In this document: positions 5,845 to 13,400 of the stretch, piece by piece
Layout of the letters: the number at the start of each line of letters is the position of its first letter
Numbering within the stretch: the first letter of the stretch is position 1
Origin: an uncultured Clostridia bacterium
GTDB lineage: Bacteria > Bacillota > Clostridia > Christensenellales > Borkfalkiaceae
Direction: 5' to 3'
DNA length: 16,707 nucleotides
NCBI GenBank assembly: GCA_947176485.1
Contig: CAMWQS010000019.1
Location: forward strand, 1 to 16,707
The notes under the pieces: generated by a model
Databases searched by the model: none
Seen by the model: only the letters and a program-made list of their open reading frames with translations
Told to the model about the DNA's origin: nothing
Program-made: the position numbers and the translations under genes

Positions 5845-8386
5845 ACCAATTCTTTCCCGTATGCACGTCAACTGTCATAGGAACCTTTAAGCTTACGGCA
5901 TTTTCCATTTTTTCTTTTAAAATTGCTGATGCGCGTTCAACTTCGTCTTCGGGCGCTTCCAAAACAAGCTCGTCATGAACTTGTAAAATAAGCTTTGTTT
6001 TTAACCCTTCCTCTTTAAGTGCCTTTGCAACGTTAACCATTGCAATTTTAATGATATCAGCACTTGAACCTTGCAAAGGCATATTCATTGCTGCGCGCTC
6101 GCCAAACTGCCGCAAATTGTAATTTGCCGAATTAATTTCTGGAATAACTCTCTTTCTACCCGTCAAAGTACAGATATAGCCGTGCTTTTTTGCAAATTCC
6201 ACGTTTGCATTCATATAGTCCTTAACCGAGCTGTAAGTTGCGAAATACTTTTCAATATATTCTTTTGCTGTTGCGTTTGAAACGTTTAAGTTGCGGGCAA
6301 GCCCGAAATCGCTTATCCCGTAGATTATTCCGAAATTGACCGCCTTAGCAGCCCTACGCATCTTAGGCGTAACCTCATCAAACGGCACGCCGAAAACTTG
6401 CGAGGCGGTCGTGCTGTGGATATCCTTACCCTCGTTATACGCCTCAATCAGTTCTTTGCAGCCCGAAAAGTGCGCCAAAAGCCTTAATTCTATCTGAGAA
6501 TAGTCCGCATCAATAAATACGTTACCGTCTCTTGCAACGAAAATTTTCCTCAGTTCTTTGCCTTCGTCGTCTCTTATGGGAATATTCTGCAAGTTAGGGT
6601 TAGAGCTTGAAAGTCTCCCCGTCGTCGTAACGGTCTGATGGAAAGTCGTGTGAATTAGTCCGTCCTTGCCGATAAGCGGCTTAAAACCCTCCAAATAGGT
6701 TGAAGTAATTTTCTGATAGAAGCGATACTTCAAAATGTCCGCAATAACGGGGTGTTTATCAACTAATTTTTCCAAAACGTCGGCGCTTGTCGAATACTTC
6801 GTGTCGTTCTTTTTCTTCTTAACTTCGGTTATACCAAGGTTATTGTAAAGCACTTCACCGAGTTGCATAGGAGAATTCAGGTTAAATTCCTTATCGCAAG
6901 CCTTGAAAATTTTCCACTTGTATTCTTCTGCACGGTCGCGGAATTGCTTTGCCAACTCGTTCATATCGCTTAAGCTTACTTTTACCCCGCTAATTTCCAT
7001 GTCGTAAAGAACGCTAACGAGCGGCTTTTCTATTTCTTCGTAAAGCTTTTGCATATTTTCGGCACTAAGCCTTTCGTTTACGGTTTTGAAAATTTCAGCC
7101 ACTGCAAACGCCGAAAACGCATAATCGTAAGAATAATATCCGCACAAGTCTTTTAAAGGCAACGCCGAAGTCTCGTGGTCGCAAAGATAGTTAGCAAGCA
7201 ATAAATCGTCAAATTTGCATTTGAATTCGATGCCGAAATCACGCAAAACGTGCATCAAGCGTTTACTATCGTAGGTTATTACCCTATTGCCCGAACGCGA
7301 AAAGATTTCGCTTAACACGCTACCGAAGTCTTCCCCGCTGATATTATCCACGGCAAAAAGGTCAGCAGAAACCACGAGCGAATACTCTTTACCGCCGGTA
7401 TAAATTTCTGCGCTTCCTTCGCTTAAAATAACGGAAAACTCCGTATTTTTCTCTAAAACGGGGTGTATTTCTTCAAAAGACTTGCAAATTATCTTTTCAG
7501 GATAAGTGATTTCGGCAGACTGTCCGCCCGCAGATTCGTCAAAAATATTTAAAGAAAGTAAGCTTCTGAACTCGAACTCGGTAAACATTTTCTTCACTTC
7601 AACGTTATACTTTTTCGGCATAACGCAGTCCGAAAGCTGAATATCAAGCTCACAATTCCTGTCAATGGTAGCAAGCTTATAGGAAAGATAAGCAAGCTCC
7701 TTATTGGAAGAAATTTTGGTTAAAACAGAACCTTTCAACTCGTCAAGATGCTCGTAAATGCCGTCAAGCGTGCCGAACCTTTCAAGAAGCCCTAACGCGG
7801 TCTTTTCACCTATACCGGGCACACCGGGGATATTGTCTGAGCTGTCGCCCATAAGTGCCTTCAAATCGATAACTTGTGCGGGCTCGATGCCGATTTCCGC
7901 CTTAAAATTTTCCTTATTCAGCTTTAAAAGGTCGGTAACGCCGCGCTTTGTAAAGTGAACGTCCGTCTTATCGTCAACCAACTGATAGCTGTCCCTATCG
8001 CCCGTATAAACGTAGCTGTGAACGTTAAATTTCTTTGAAAGCGTGCCCAAAATATCGTCGGCTTCAATGCCTTCTTTCTGACAAATCGCTATATTCATAG
8101 CCTTTAAAAGGTTCTTTAAGGGCTCCACCTGCACTGCCAAATCGTCGGGCATGGGTTTTCTGGTCGCCTTATAACCGTCGTACATTTTATGGCGGAACGT
8201 GGGCGCCTTCATATCAAACGCCACCACGAGATATTCAGGCTTTATATCCGTCTGAATTTTGAAAAGAAGTTTAATAAACCCGAATATTGCGTTCGTAGGT
8301 ATCCCGCTTGACGTAGTAAAGACAGGCGTTGCGTAAAACGCTCTGTTTAATAGGCTGTTTCCGTCGATTAATACAAGTTTTTCCAT
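5831..8386 (-). CDS. polA: DNA polymerase I
   Basis: 851 residues. The 5'-nuclease domain (about 1-290) shows LVLIDGNSLLNRAF (4-17), VVAFDMKAPTFR, the acidic cluster EGIEADDILG (105-114), YTGDRDSYQLV (127-137) and the helix-hairpin-helix GDSSDNIPGVPGIGEKTA. The polymerase domain has motif A FIDADYSQIELR (624-635, catalytic D628), motif B RRAAKAVNFGIIYG (677-690, K681 and Y689) and motif C LQVHDELVLE (801-810, D805). The 3'-5' exonuclease region (about 300-430) lacks the D-x-E and the other metal ligands, so proofreading is probably lost, as in many Gram-positive PolA proteins. It removes primers and fills gaps in replication and repair. It is first in a two-gene operon with coaE. No Shine-Dalgarno is visible and the promoter lies 7 nt from the ATG. 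Confidence 0.97.
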   Translation of the reverse strand: MEKLVLIDGNSLLNRAFYATPVFTTSSGIPTNAIFGFIKLLFKIQTDIKPEYLVVAFDMKAPTFRHKMYDGYKATRKPMPDDLAVQVEPLKNLLKAMNIAICQKEGIEADDILGTLSKKFNVHSYVYTGDRDSYQLVDDKTDVHFTKRGVTDLLKLNKENFKAEIGIEPAQVIDLKALMGDSSDNIPGVPGIGEKTALGLLERFGTLDGIYEHLDELKGSVLTKISSNKELAYLSYKLATIDRNCELDIQLSDCVMPKKYNVEVKKMFTEFEFRSLLSLNIFDESAGGQSAEITYPEKIICKSFEEIHPVLEKNTEFSVILSEGSAEIYTGGKEYSLVVSADLFAVDNISGEDFGSVLSEIFSRSGNRVITYDSKRLMHVLRDFGIEFKCKFDDLLLANYLCDHETSALPLKDLCGYYSYDYAFSAFAVAEIFKTVNERLSAENMQKLYEEIEKPLVSVLYDMEISGVKVSLSDMNELAKQFRDRAEEYKWKIFKACDKEFNLNSPMQLGEVLYNNLGITEVKKKKNDTKYSTSADVLEKLVDKHPVIADILKYRFYQKITSTYLEGFKPLIGKDGLIHTTFHQTVTTTGRLSSSNPNLQNIPIRDDEGKELRKIFVARDGNVFIDADYSQIELRLLAHFSGCKELIEAYNEGKDIHSTTASQVFGVPFDEVTPKMRRAAKAVNFGIIYGISDFGLARNLNVSNATAKEYIEKYFATYSSVKDYMNANVEFAKKHGYICTLTGRKRVIPEINSANYNLRQFGERAAMNMPLQGSSADIIKIAMVNVAKALKEEGLKTKLILQVHDELVLEAPEDEVERASAILKEKMENAVSLKVPMTVDVHTGKNWYDAK

Positions 8387-8393
8387 AGTATTA

Positions 8394-8422
8394 AGTTTAA
8401 CACTTTATGCAAATAAAATCAA
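8394..8422 (-). promoter_or_regulatory. Promoter of polA-coaE, apparently leaderless
   Basis: On the minus strand TTGATT (8422-8417), 17 nt and TAAACT (8399-8394) are followed by only 7 nt (TAATACT) before the polA ATG. Transcription would start at or within a base or two of the start codon. It is back-to-back with the tRNA-Leu(CAA) promoter. Confidence 0.6.
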
Positions 8423-8441
8423 TACGTTTATTCAAAAACGC

Positions 8442-8470
8442 TTGATTTTTAAGCGGTGTTATAATATAAT
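8442..8470 (+). promoter_or_regulatory. Sigma-A promoter of tRNA-Leu(CAA)
   Basis: TTGATT (8442-8447), 17 nt and a perfect TATAAT (8465-8470) lie 12 nt before the tRNA 5' end. An overlapping TATAAT at 8460-8465 gives only a 12-nt spacer and is not used in this model. Confidence 0.85.
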
Positions 8471-8482
8471 GAATAAGCGTTC

Positions 8483-8569
8483 GCCGCTGTGGTGGAATTG
8501 GCAGACGCGCTGGACTCAAAATCCAGTGGTAGTGATACCGTATCGGTTCGACCCCGATCAGCGGCACCA
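8483..8569 (+). tRNA. tRNA-Leu, anticodon CAA
   Basis: The acceptor stem GCCGCTG pairs with CAGCGGC. The D arm is of leucine type (GGTGGAATTGGCAGACGC). The anticodon stem CTGGA/TCCAG encloses the loop CTCAAAA, giving CAA, which reads UUG. A long variable arm and T arm (GGTTCGACCCC) follow, and the CCA tail is encoded at 8567-8569. It has its own promoter and terminator. Confidence 0.96.
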
Positions 8570-8570
8570 G

Positions 8571-8602
8571 AGTCCCGATTGAGCAATCAATTGGGACTTT
8601 TT
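8571..8602 (+). terminator. Terminator of tRNA-Leu(CAA)
   Basis: AGTCCCGATT (8571-8580) pairs with AATTGGGACT (8589-8598), with one G-U pair and an 8-nt loop, followed by a short T-run. It starts one base after the encoded CCA. Confidence 0.85.
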
Positions 8603-8626
8603 CTATGCGGATTTGCAAACTTTTGT

Positions 8627-8655
8627 TTGACTTTTTTAATTCTTCATAGTAAAAT
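8627..8655 (+). promoter_or_regulatory. Sigma-A promoter of the GIY-YIG gene
   Basis: TTGACT (8627-8632), 17 nt and TAAAAT (8650-8655) lie 28 nt upstream of the start codon and downstream of the tRNA terminator. The gene is thus an independent unit. Confidence 0.8.
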
Positions 8656-8683
8656 ACAAGCAATAAATCACTAAGGATTAAAG

Positions 8684-9178
8684 ATGGACGGTTGGCTTAT
8701 TGCAATTATAGTAATAACCGTAATATTTATATGTGCGCTTGTGCTGATAAGCATACTACACTACCGCCATAAACAGAAGGCGCGCATTAAAAGAAAAATC
8801 CGCGGGCTTGCAAATAACACTTTGGAAATGACTCCCGAAGAATTTTTCACTATGCGAAGGACCAGCTTCGGCGGAAAAGGCAGTCCCTCCTACGCGCTTA
8901 CAATGAACTTTGCGGGCGTGTACATACTTTTTAACTCCACAAAAAATATGTATTACGTTGGTCAAGGCAAAGAAGTTTTGAACCGGGTAAACTCACACTT
9001 CACAGGCAAGGGCAACGGCGACGTTTACGCCGATTATAAATACGGCGACAAGTTCACCATAAAAATGATTTCCTTGAAAAACAGCGGCTTTTCCACCTTG
9101 AACGATTTAGAGCGCAATACCATTTTAACGTACGACGCGTTCGCCTCAGGCTACAACAAAACACACGGGAACAAATAA
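8684..9178 (+). CDS. Membrane-anchored GIY-YIG domain protein
   Basis: 164 residues. One membrane segment (about 4-26) is followed by a very basic stretch (HYRHKQKARIKRKIR, 27-41), which predicts a cytoplasmic C-terminus. The C-terminal domain is a GIY-YIG fold: GVY at 78-80, the YIG equivalent YVG at 91-93, a conserved Arg at 101, the metal-binding Glu in LERNTI (E143) and a terminal Asn in GYNKTHGN (N158). All the usual catalytic positions appear filled, so nuclease activity is plausible. The family (homing, restriction, repair and resolvase-like enzymes) cuts one DNA strand with a metal ion. The target is unknown, and the membrane anchor is the unusual part. The start is supported by AAGGA (8673-8677). 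It has its own promoter and converges on the DUF697 gene across a shared terminator. Confidence 0.8.
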   Translation: MDGWLIAIIVITVIFICALVLISILHYRHKQKARIKRKIRGLANNTLEMTPEEFFTMRRTSFGGKGSPSYALTMNFAGVYILFNSTKNMYYVGQGKEVLNRVNSHFTGKGNGDVYADYKYGDKFTIKMISLKNSGFSTLNDLERNTILTYDAFASGYNKTHGNK

Positions 9179-9183
9179 TTTAA

Positions 9184-9214
9184 AGTGCCCCGCGGCAACC
9201 AGCTGCGGGGCACT
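9184..9214. terminator. Bidirectional terminator between convergent genes
   Basis: AGTGCCCCGC (9184-9193) and GCGGGGCACT (9205-9214) form a GC-rich 10-bp stem with an 11-nt loop. The flanks are A/T-rich on both sides, though without a long unbroken U-tract. It sits 6 nt after the GIY-YIG stop and 15 nt after the end of the DUF697 gene. Confidence 0.75.
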
Positions 9215-9228
9215 ATATTTATTTAATA

Positions 9229-10305
9229 TTATGCTGCTTGCGGTTTTTTGCCGCTTTTCAGCTCTTTTTCAATCTTTTGGCAAGTTTCTTGAATCTCTTC
9301 TTCAGCCTCTACGAGTTCAACCCCGTCAAGAATTTGCTGCAATTTGTATTCCTGACTTAAATACTTTATGGTCTGATAACCTATAACCGCCGTCAAAACA
9401 CCGTTGGTAAGTCCCTGCACCGACGAGTCAACTATAGCGGAAATAGCCGAACCGAGAAGGGGTATCCCCCTCACCGCGTCGCCCATCGTTTTAACTATGC
9501 TGTTTCCTATCTTCACTCCGCCCAAGCCGTAAGCTATAAGCGAGTTCTGAAACACGCGCCCAAATATTTTTACAAGCTTAGCGTCCGACGGTCTGAAACC
9601 GTACAAGAATACGATATCCTTCACAAGCTGTAAATTCAAGAACACGACCAACGCCGCGTCAACCTTACTCGTTTGGGAAAGTGCGGAGTACATAGCCGAC
9701 TTCATCGAGCTTTTAAAAATCATATCTTTTGCCGATTTTTTCACACTGCCCGTATAAAGCGTGGTAAGCGCACTCATTATGCCTTTATCGTTGCCCGCTT
9801 TTGCGGCAATGGCAAGCTCGCCGACGGCTACGGAATCATACCAACCCACTCCGTCCACTTTCGCAGTCAAATCAATAATTTTATCCGCGATTTCGCGCCT
9901 TACCTTCCTGTTATGCCTTTTCGCTGCCGCCGCTGTATGTACGTTAACGTTTACTATAAAGTACGGCGACTTCATAACTTTTACCATAGGCACGATAAAA
10001 AGCACGATATACAATATCAAGCAAACTGCGCCCGCCGCATAGCCCGCGTATTCGTTTATTTCGTAAATACGCAAAGCTACGAAGAAAAGCACCGCAAACA
10101 GAAACAGCCCGATGACTCCGCAAAGCAGCCTTAAAATGATTTTTGCGCCGCGCACGTTCTGCCTTTTGGTATACTTTTGCTCGTACTCGTAAATCGTCAG
10201 CTTGCCACTATTGCCGTTTTCTTTTTCCTCAATGGACACTACGGCAAGCTCGGTATTAACTTTTTCCTTGGCGGATGAGCCCGCCACCGTTTTTTTCTTT
10301 TCCAT
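9229..10305 (-). CDS. DUF697/YcjF-like membrane protein, function unknown
   Basis: 358 residues. The polar N-terminus (1-50, rich in K and E) precedes two membrane segments (about 57-79 and 87-109). A soluble domain follows, with 'VDAALVVFLNLQLVKDIVFLYGF' (215-237), then a long helix and a Gly/Ala-rich region 'GGVKIGNSIVKTM...GIPLLGSAISAIVDSSVQGLTNGVLTAVIGYQTIKYL' (262-316), and an acidic C-terminal helix (330-349). The 'VDxxxxxxxNLxLVxxIxxLYG' block and the later repeats of small residues resemble the DUF697 domain of E. coli YcjF, by memory of that sequence. The biochemical role of that family is not settled. It has no Shine-Dalgarno and a promoter 10 nt from the ATG. It is divergent from the pectate lyase gene and shares an operator region with it. 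Confidence 0.65.
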   Translation of the reverse strand: MEKKKTVAGSSAKEKVNTELAVVSIEEKENGNSGKLTIYEYEQKYTKRQNVRGAKIILRLLCGVIGLFLFAVLFFVALRIYEINEYAGYAAGAVCLILYIVLFIVPMVKVMKSPYFIVNVNVHTAAAAKRHNRKVRREIADKIIDLTAKVDGVGWYDSVAVGELAIAAKAGNDKGIMSALTTLYTGSVKKSAKDMIFKSSMKSAMYSALSQTSKVDAALVVFLNLQLVKDIVFLYGFRPSDAKLVKIFGRVFQNSLIAYGLGGVKIGNSIVKTMGDAVRGIPLLGSAISAIVDSSVQGLTNGVLTAVIGYQTIKYLSQEYKLQQILDGVELVEAEEEIQETCQKIEKELKSGKKPQAA

Positions 10306-10315
10306 AATATATTAT

Positions 10316-10344
10316 ATTTTATTATTTTTCAGTTAAAATGTCAA
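10316..10344 (-). promoter_or_regulatory. Promoter of the DUF697 gene, leaderless or nearly so
   Basis: On the minus strand TTGACA (10344-10339, perfect), 17 nt and TAAAAT (10321-10316) leave only 10 nt before the ATG, so the transcript would carry a leader of about 3 nt and no ribosome binding site. Confidence 0.7.
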
Positions 10345-10363
10345 TACGCTGCCCGCATATATT

Positions 10364-10400
10364 ATTGTAAATAGTTTACAATAGGTGTAAAATATTTACA
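10364..10400. promoter_or_regulatory. Tandem palindromic operators between divergent promoters
   Basis: Site 1, ATTGTAAATAGTTTACAAT (10364-10382), is a perfect 8-bp palindrome around TAG. Site 2, TGTAAA-ATA-TTTACA (10386-10400), is a perfect 6-bp palindrome. Both fit TGTAAA-N3-TTTACA and their centres (10373 and 10393) are 20 bp apart, about two helical turns. They lie midway between the -35 boxes of the DUF697 (10339-10344) and pectate lyase (10419-10424) promoters. The half site recalls LacI-family operators, which usually have a tighter centre, so the regulator family is open. Confidence 0.7.
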
Positions 10401-10418
10401 AACCAAAGTAGAAGTTTG

Positions 10419-10447
10419 TTGACTTATAAAATGTGTAGTGATATAAT
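10419..10447 (+). promoter_or_regulatory. Sigma-A promoter of the pectate lyase gene
   Basis: TTGACT (10419-10424), 17 nt and a perfect TATAAT (10442-10447). Transcription would start near 10454, giving a leader of about 30 nt that ends in the AGGAGG site at 10476-10481. Confidence 0.85.
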
Positions 10448-10485
10448 TTATGGTAGACAAATTTTTTAAACTTATAGGAGGCATG

Positions 10486-13400
10486 ATGAAAAAGTTTAAA
10501 AGAGCGTCTAAATTATTCCTAGTCGCTGCAATGGTAGCCGCATTTACCTTTTCGGCTGCTGCCTGCGACACGAGTGACGAAGGCGAAACTGCCGGTCCCG
10601 GACCTAATATAACCGACCCGAACGACCCTAATAACCCCACCCCTGTGAACCCTACACCCGGAACAACGGTTGAACACACTGTAAAATTTGTAACCAACTG
10701 CGACGCCACGATTGAGGATAAAAAGGTTAAAGACGGCGAAAGCTTTACAGTAACCGACCCTACAAACGGTACCGCAATCTTCCTCGGTTGGTACACAAAT
10801 TCAAATTTAGACGAACAGTATAAATACACGCTCGGAACACCCGTAAAAGGCGATATAACCCTTTACGCTAAGTGGAAAACACCCGTAAACCCCGGAGGCG
10901 ATACTCCCGTCGTTACAAAATACAAAGTTACATTTGATTCAAACGGCGGAAGCACGATTGCACCGCAAACGGTTGAAGAAGGCAAAAAGGCGTTTAAACC
11001 CAATAACCCCGAACAGGCAGGTAAACAGTTCAAAGGCTGGCTCTTAAACGGAAACCCTTTCAGCTTTGACAACGTTATAACGGGTGATATCACCTTAGTT
11101 GCAAGCTGGTCTCCCCTTGACGCCAAAATTCAAGGTTACGGTGCATATAACGAAAGTTTATACGTCGAATGGTCAGACGGCGCCCCTTCACAGGCAAGCG
11201 TTCAATACAGACTTAAAGGCGACAGCACCTGGCAGGACGTTGACCAAGAGCTCATCCGCGCCAAAGCAGGCGTAAGCGGCGTGGCAAGGGTTGACGTGCT
11301 CGGTATCACCGCAGGCGACTACGACGTAAAGGTTCAACCTTCCGGCGGGGCTTCTCCCCTTGAACTTTCGGATATAGCCGTTACGGCTTACGACCGTTCA
11401 GGCTACGCCCACTTTAAATATACGGACGGCGTTGGCGCGTACAACGACGACGGTACACTTAAAGACAACGCAATAGTAATTTACGTAACAAACGAAAATA
11501 AAGATTACGTAATGCGCGACGTCGTTGCTAAGTACTCAGACTTAAATATGTTCAATATTCCCGGTAGCGACTGGGGCAATAAAGACGCTGAAGGCATAGG
11601 CTGGTGGCTCAATAACGCCCAGTACGGCATGGACAATAAGAATAGTAGCAAAAATAAAGTTCCCAGCAACACTTACGACGCTGCCAACGGTAAAAACTTA
11701 GGCTTTAAATTAGCGAACGACAACCACCCTATCGATATAAGAATTATAGGCACGGTTACTACTCCCGAAGGATGTACGGCTTATAACAGCGAAAAGGAAG
11801 GCGGTTCCGTAGGCGACAACGGGCATATGGCTCGTATGAAAAACCTTAAGAACATTACTATAGAAGGCGTCGGCGAAGACGCTACGCTAGAAGGTTGGGG
11901 TGTCCACTTTATGGCAGGTTCCGACGCGGTAAACGGTCAGGGCAAGAACTTTGAAGTGAGAAACCTCACGTTCGACAAGTACGCCGAAGACGCCGTCGGT
12001 ATGGAAGGCGTACAGTCAGGAAGTAAAATCGCCGGACCCGTTGAAAGATGTTGGGTACACCACAATACCTTCCTCCCTGGCTACTGCGCAAACCCTGCAG
12101 AAAGCGATAAGGGCGAAGGCGACGGAAGCTGCGACTTCAAACGCGGAGAATACTTCACCTGTGCATACAACTACTTCGCTGACTGTCATAAGACGAACCT
12201 TGTAGGTTCAAGCGACAGCAGTTTACAGTACAATCTTACGTATCACCATAACTGGTGGCACAACTGCGGTTCGCGTATCCCCCTTGCAAGACAGGCAAAT
12301 ATACACTTCTACAACAACTACGTATCAACCGACACAAACGTACCCAAAGGTATTAGTATCAGTTACGTACACTCTATAAGAGCGAACTCTTACATTTTCA
12401 GTGAATCGAACTACTATTTAGGATGTAAAAACATTACGCAAAAAGGCGGCGCTAAAGGCTGGAACAACGTATTCCTCGGTTGTAGCGGTACAAACGACCT
12501 TCAAGACTCAAAAACGAGAGACCAAGTCTTCTCAAATAATTGCGCTCATTACAACGGCACTAAGTTAGATAAGTTCGATACAGACCCTAACCTCTTCTAC
12601 TACAACGCACAGACCAAGCAAAGTGATTGCTTATTAGACGACGCAGTTACCGCAAGAGCAAAGGCTCTTCAATACGCCGGTTGCAACGGCTGGGGCAAAA
12701 ACAACCCTAAGAAGCAAGCAACGAACGCGTCTGGCGCAGTAAGAGATTTATTTAACGAAAAAACTCCTACCGACGTGGTTCCCGTTCCCGACGAAGGCGT
12801 ACTTACCGTAGACTTTAAAGCTCCCCCTAAGGGCGTTATATTGGACGGTTCTGTAAGTAGCGGGAACTTAAAAAGCACCAAAGGCGTAGGGCAGTTCGTA
12901 ACGTTCAAATTGTCTGCTCCCGCTAAGGTTACAATCGGAGGCGTAGGCGACAACTACGGCGGCCCCTACCTGATGGCACAGGACGGCACGGTAATTGCAC
13001 AATTATCAAGTACGGTAAGCGTGGAACTCGAAGCAGGCATCTACGTTATTTGCGTAGGAGCTTACGGTTACGACTTAAAGCAGTCTTCTATCTCCTCCCT
13101 CACCTTTGAGGCTACGGCAGAATCTGCTAAGGTTAAGTTAGAAGCGCTTGACCAAGCGATTACCGCTATCGGAGAGGTAACTCTTTCAAGTAAAGGCGCA
13201 ATAGAAAACGCTAAAACGTTATACGACAATCTGAAAGCCGAAGAAAAGGCAACGTTTGAAAGCACCTACCCCGGAAAGATTGCTACACTTAACCAGGCTA
13301 TTGCAAAGCTCAGCGAATTGCAGGTTGAAAACGTTAAAACGTTGATTTCAGCCATCGGCGAAGTTAACGAAGACTCTTACCCCTTCATTAAATCGGCACG

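Noticed and set aside
5845..5871. TTG start nine codons upstream for coaE
   Set aside because: The ATG at 5844 has a better-placed ribosome binding site and gives the normal CoaE N-terminus just before the P-loop.
8397..8663. Minus-strand frame of 88 codons covering tRNA-Leu(CAA)
   Set aside because: It reads through a clear tRNA and its terminator in antisense; translated tRNA-like sequence is a known false gene.
10450..10485. Earlier ATG at 10450 as start of the pectate lyase
   Set aside because: It overlaps the predicted promoter start region, has no ribosome binding site, and would bury the lipoprotein signal; AGGAGG directly precedes the ATGs at 10483/10486.
10362..10829. 155-codon minus-strand frame spanning the operator region and lyase start
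   Set aside because: Antisense to the lyase signal and linker, it ends across the promoter and palindromes, and it lacks a start signal.
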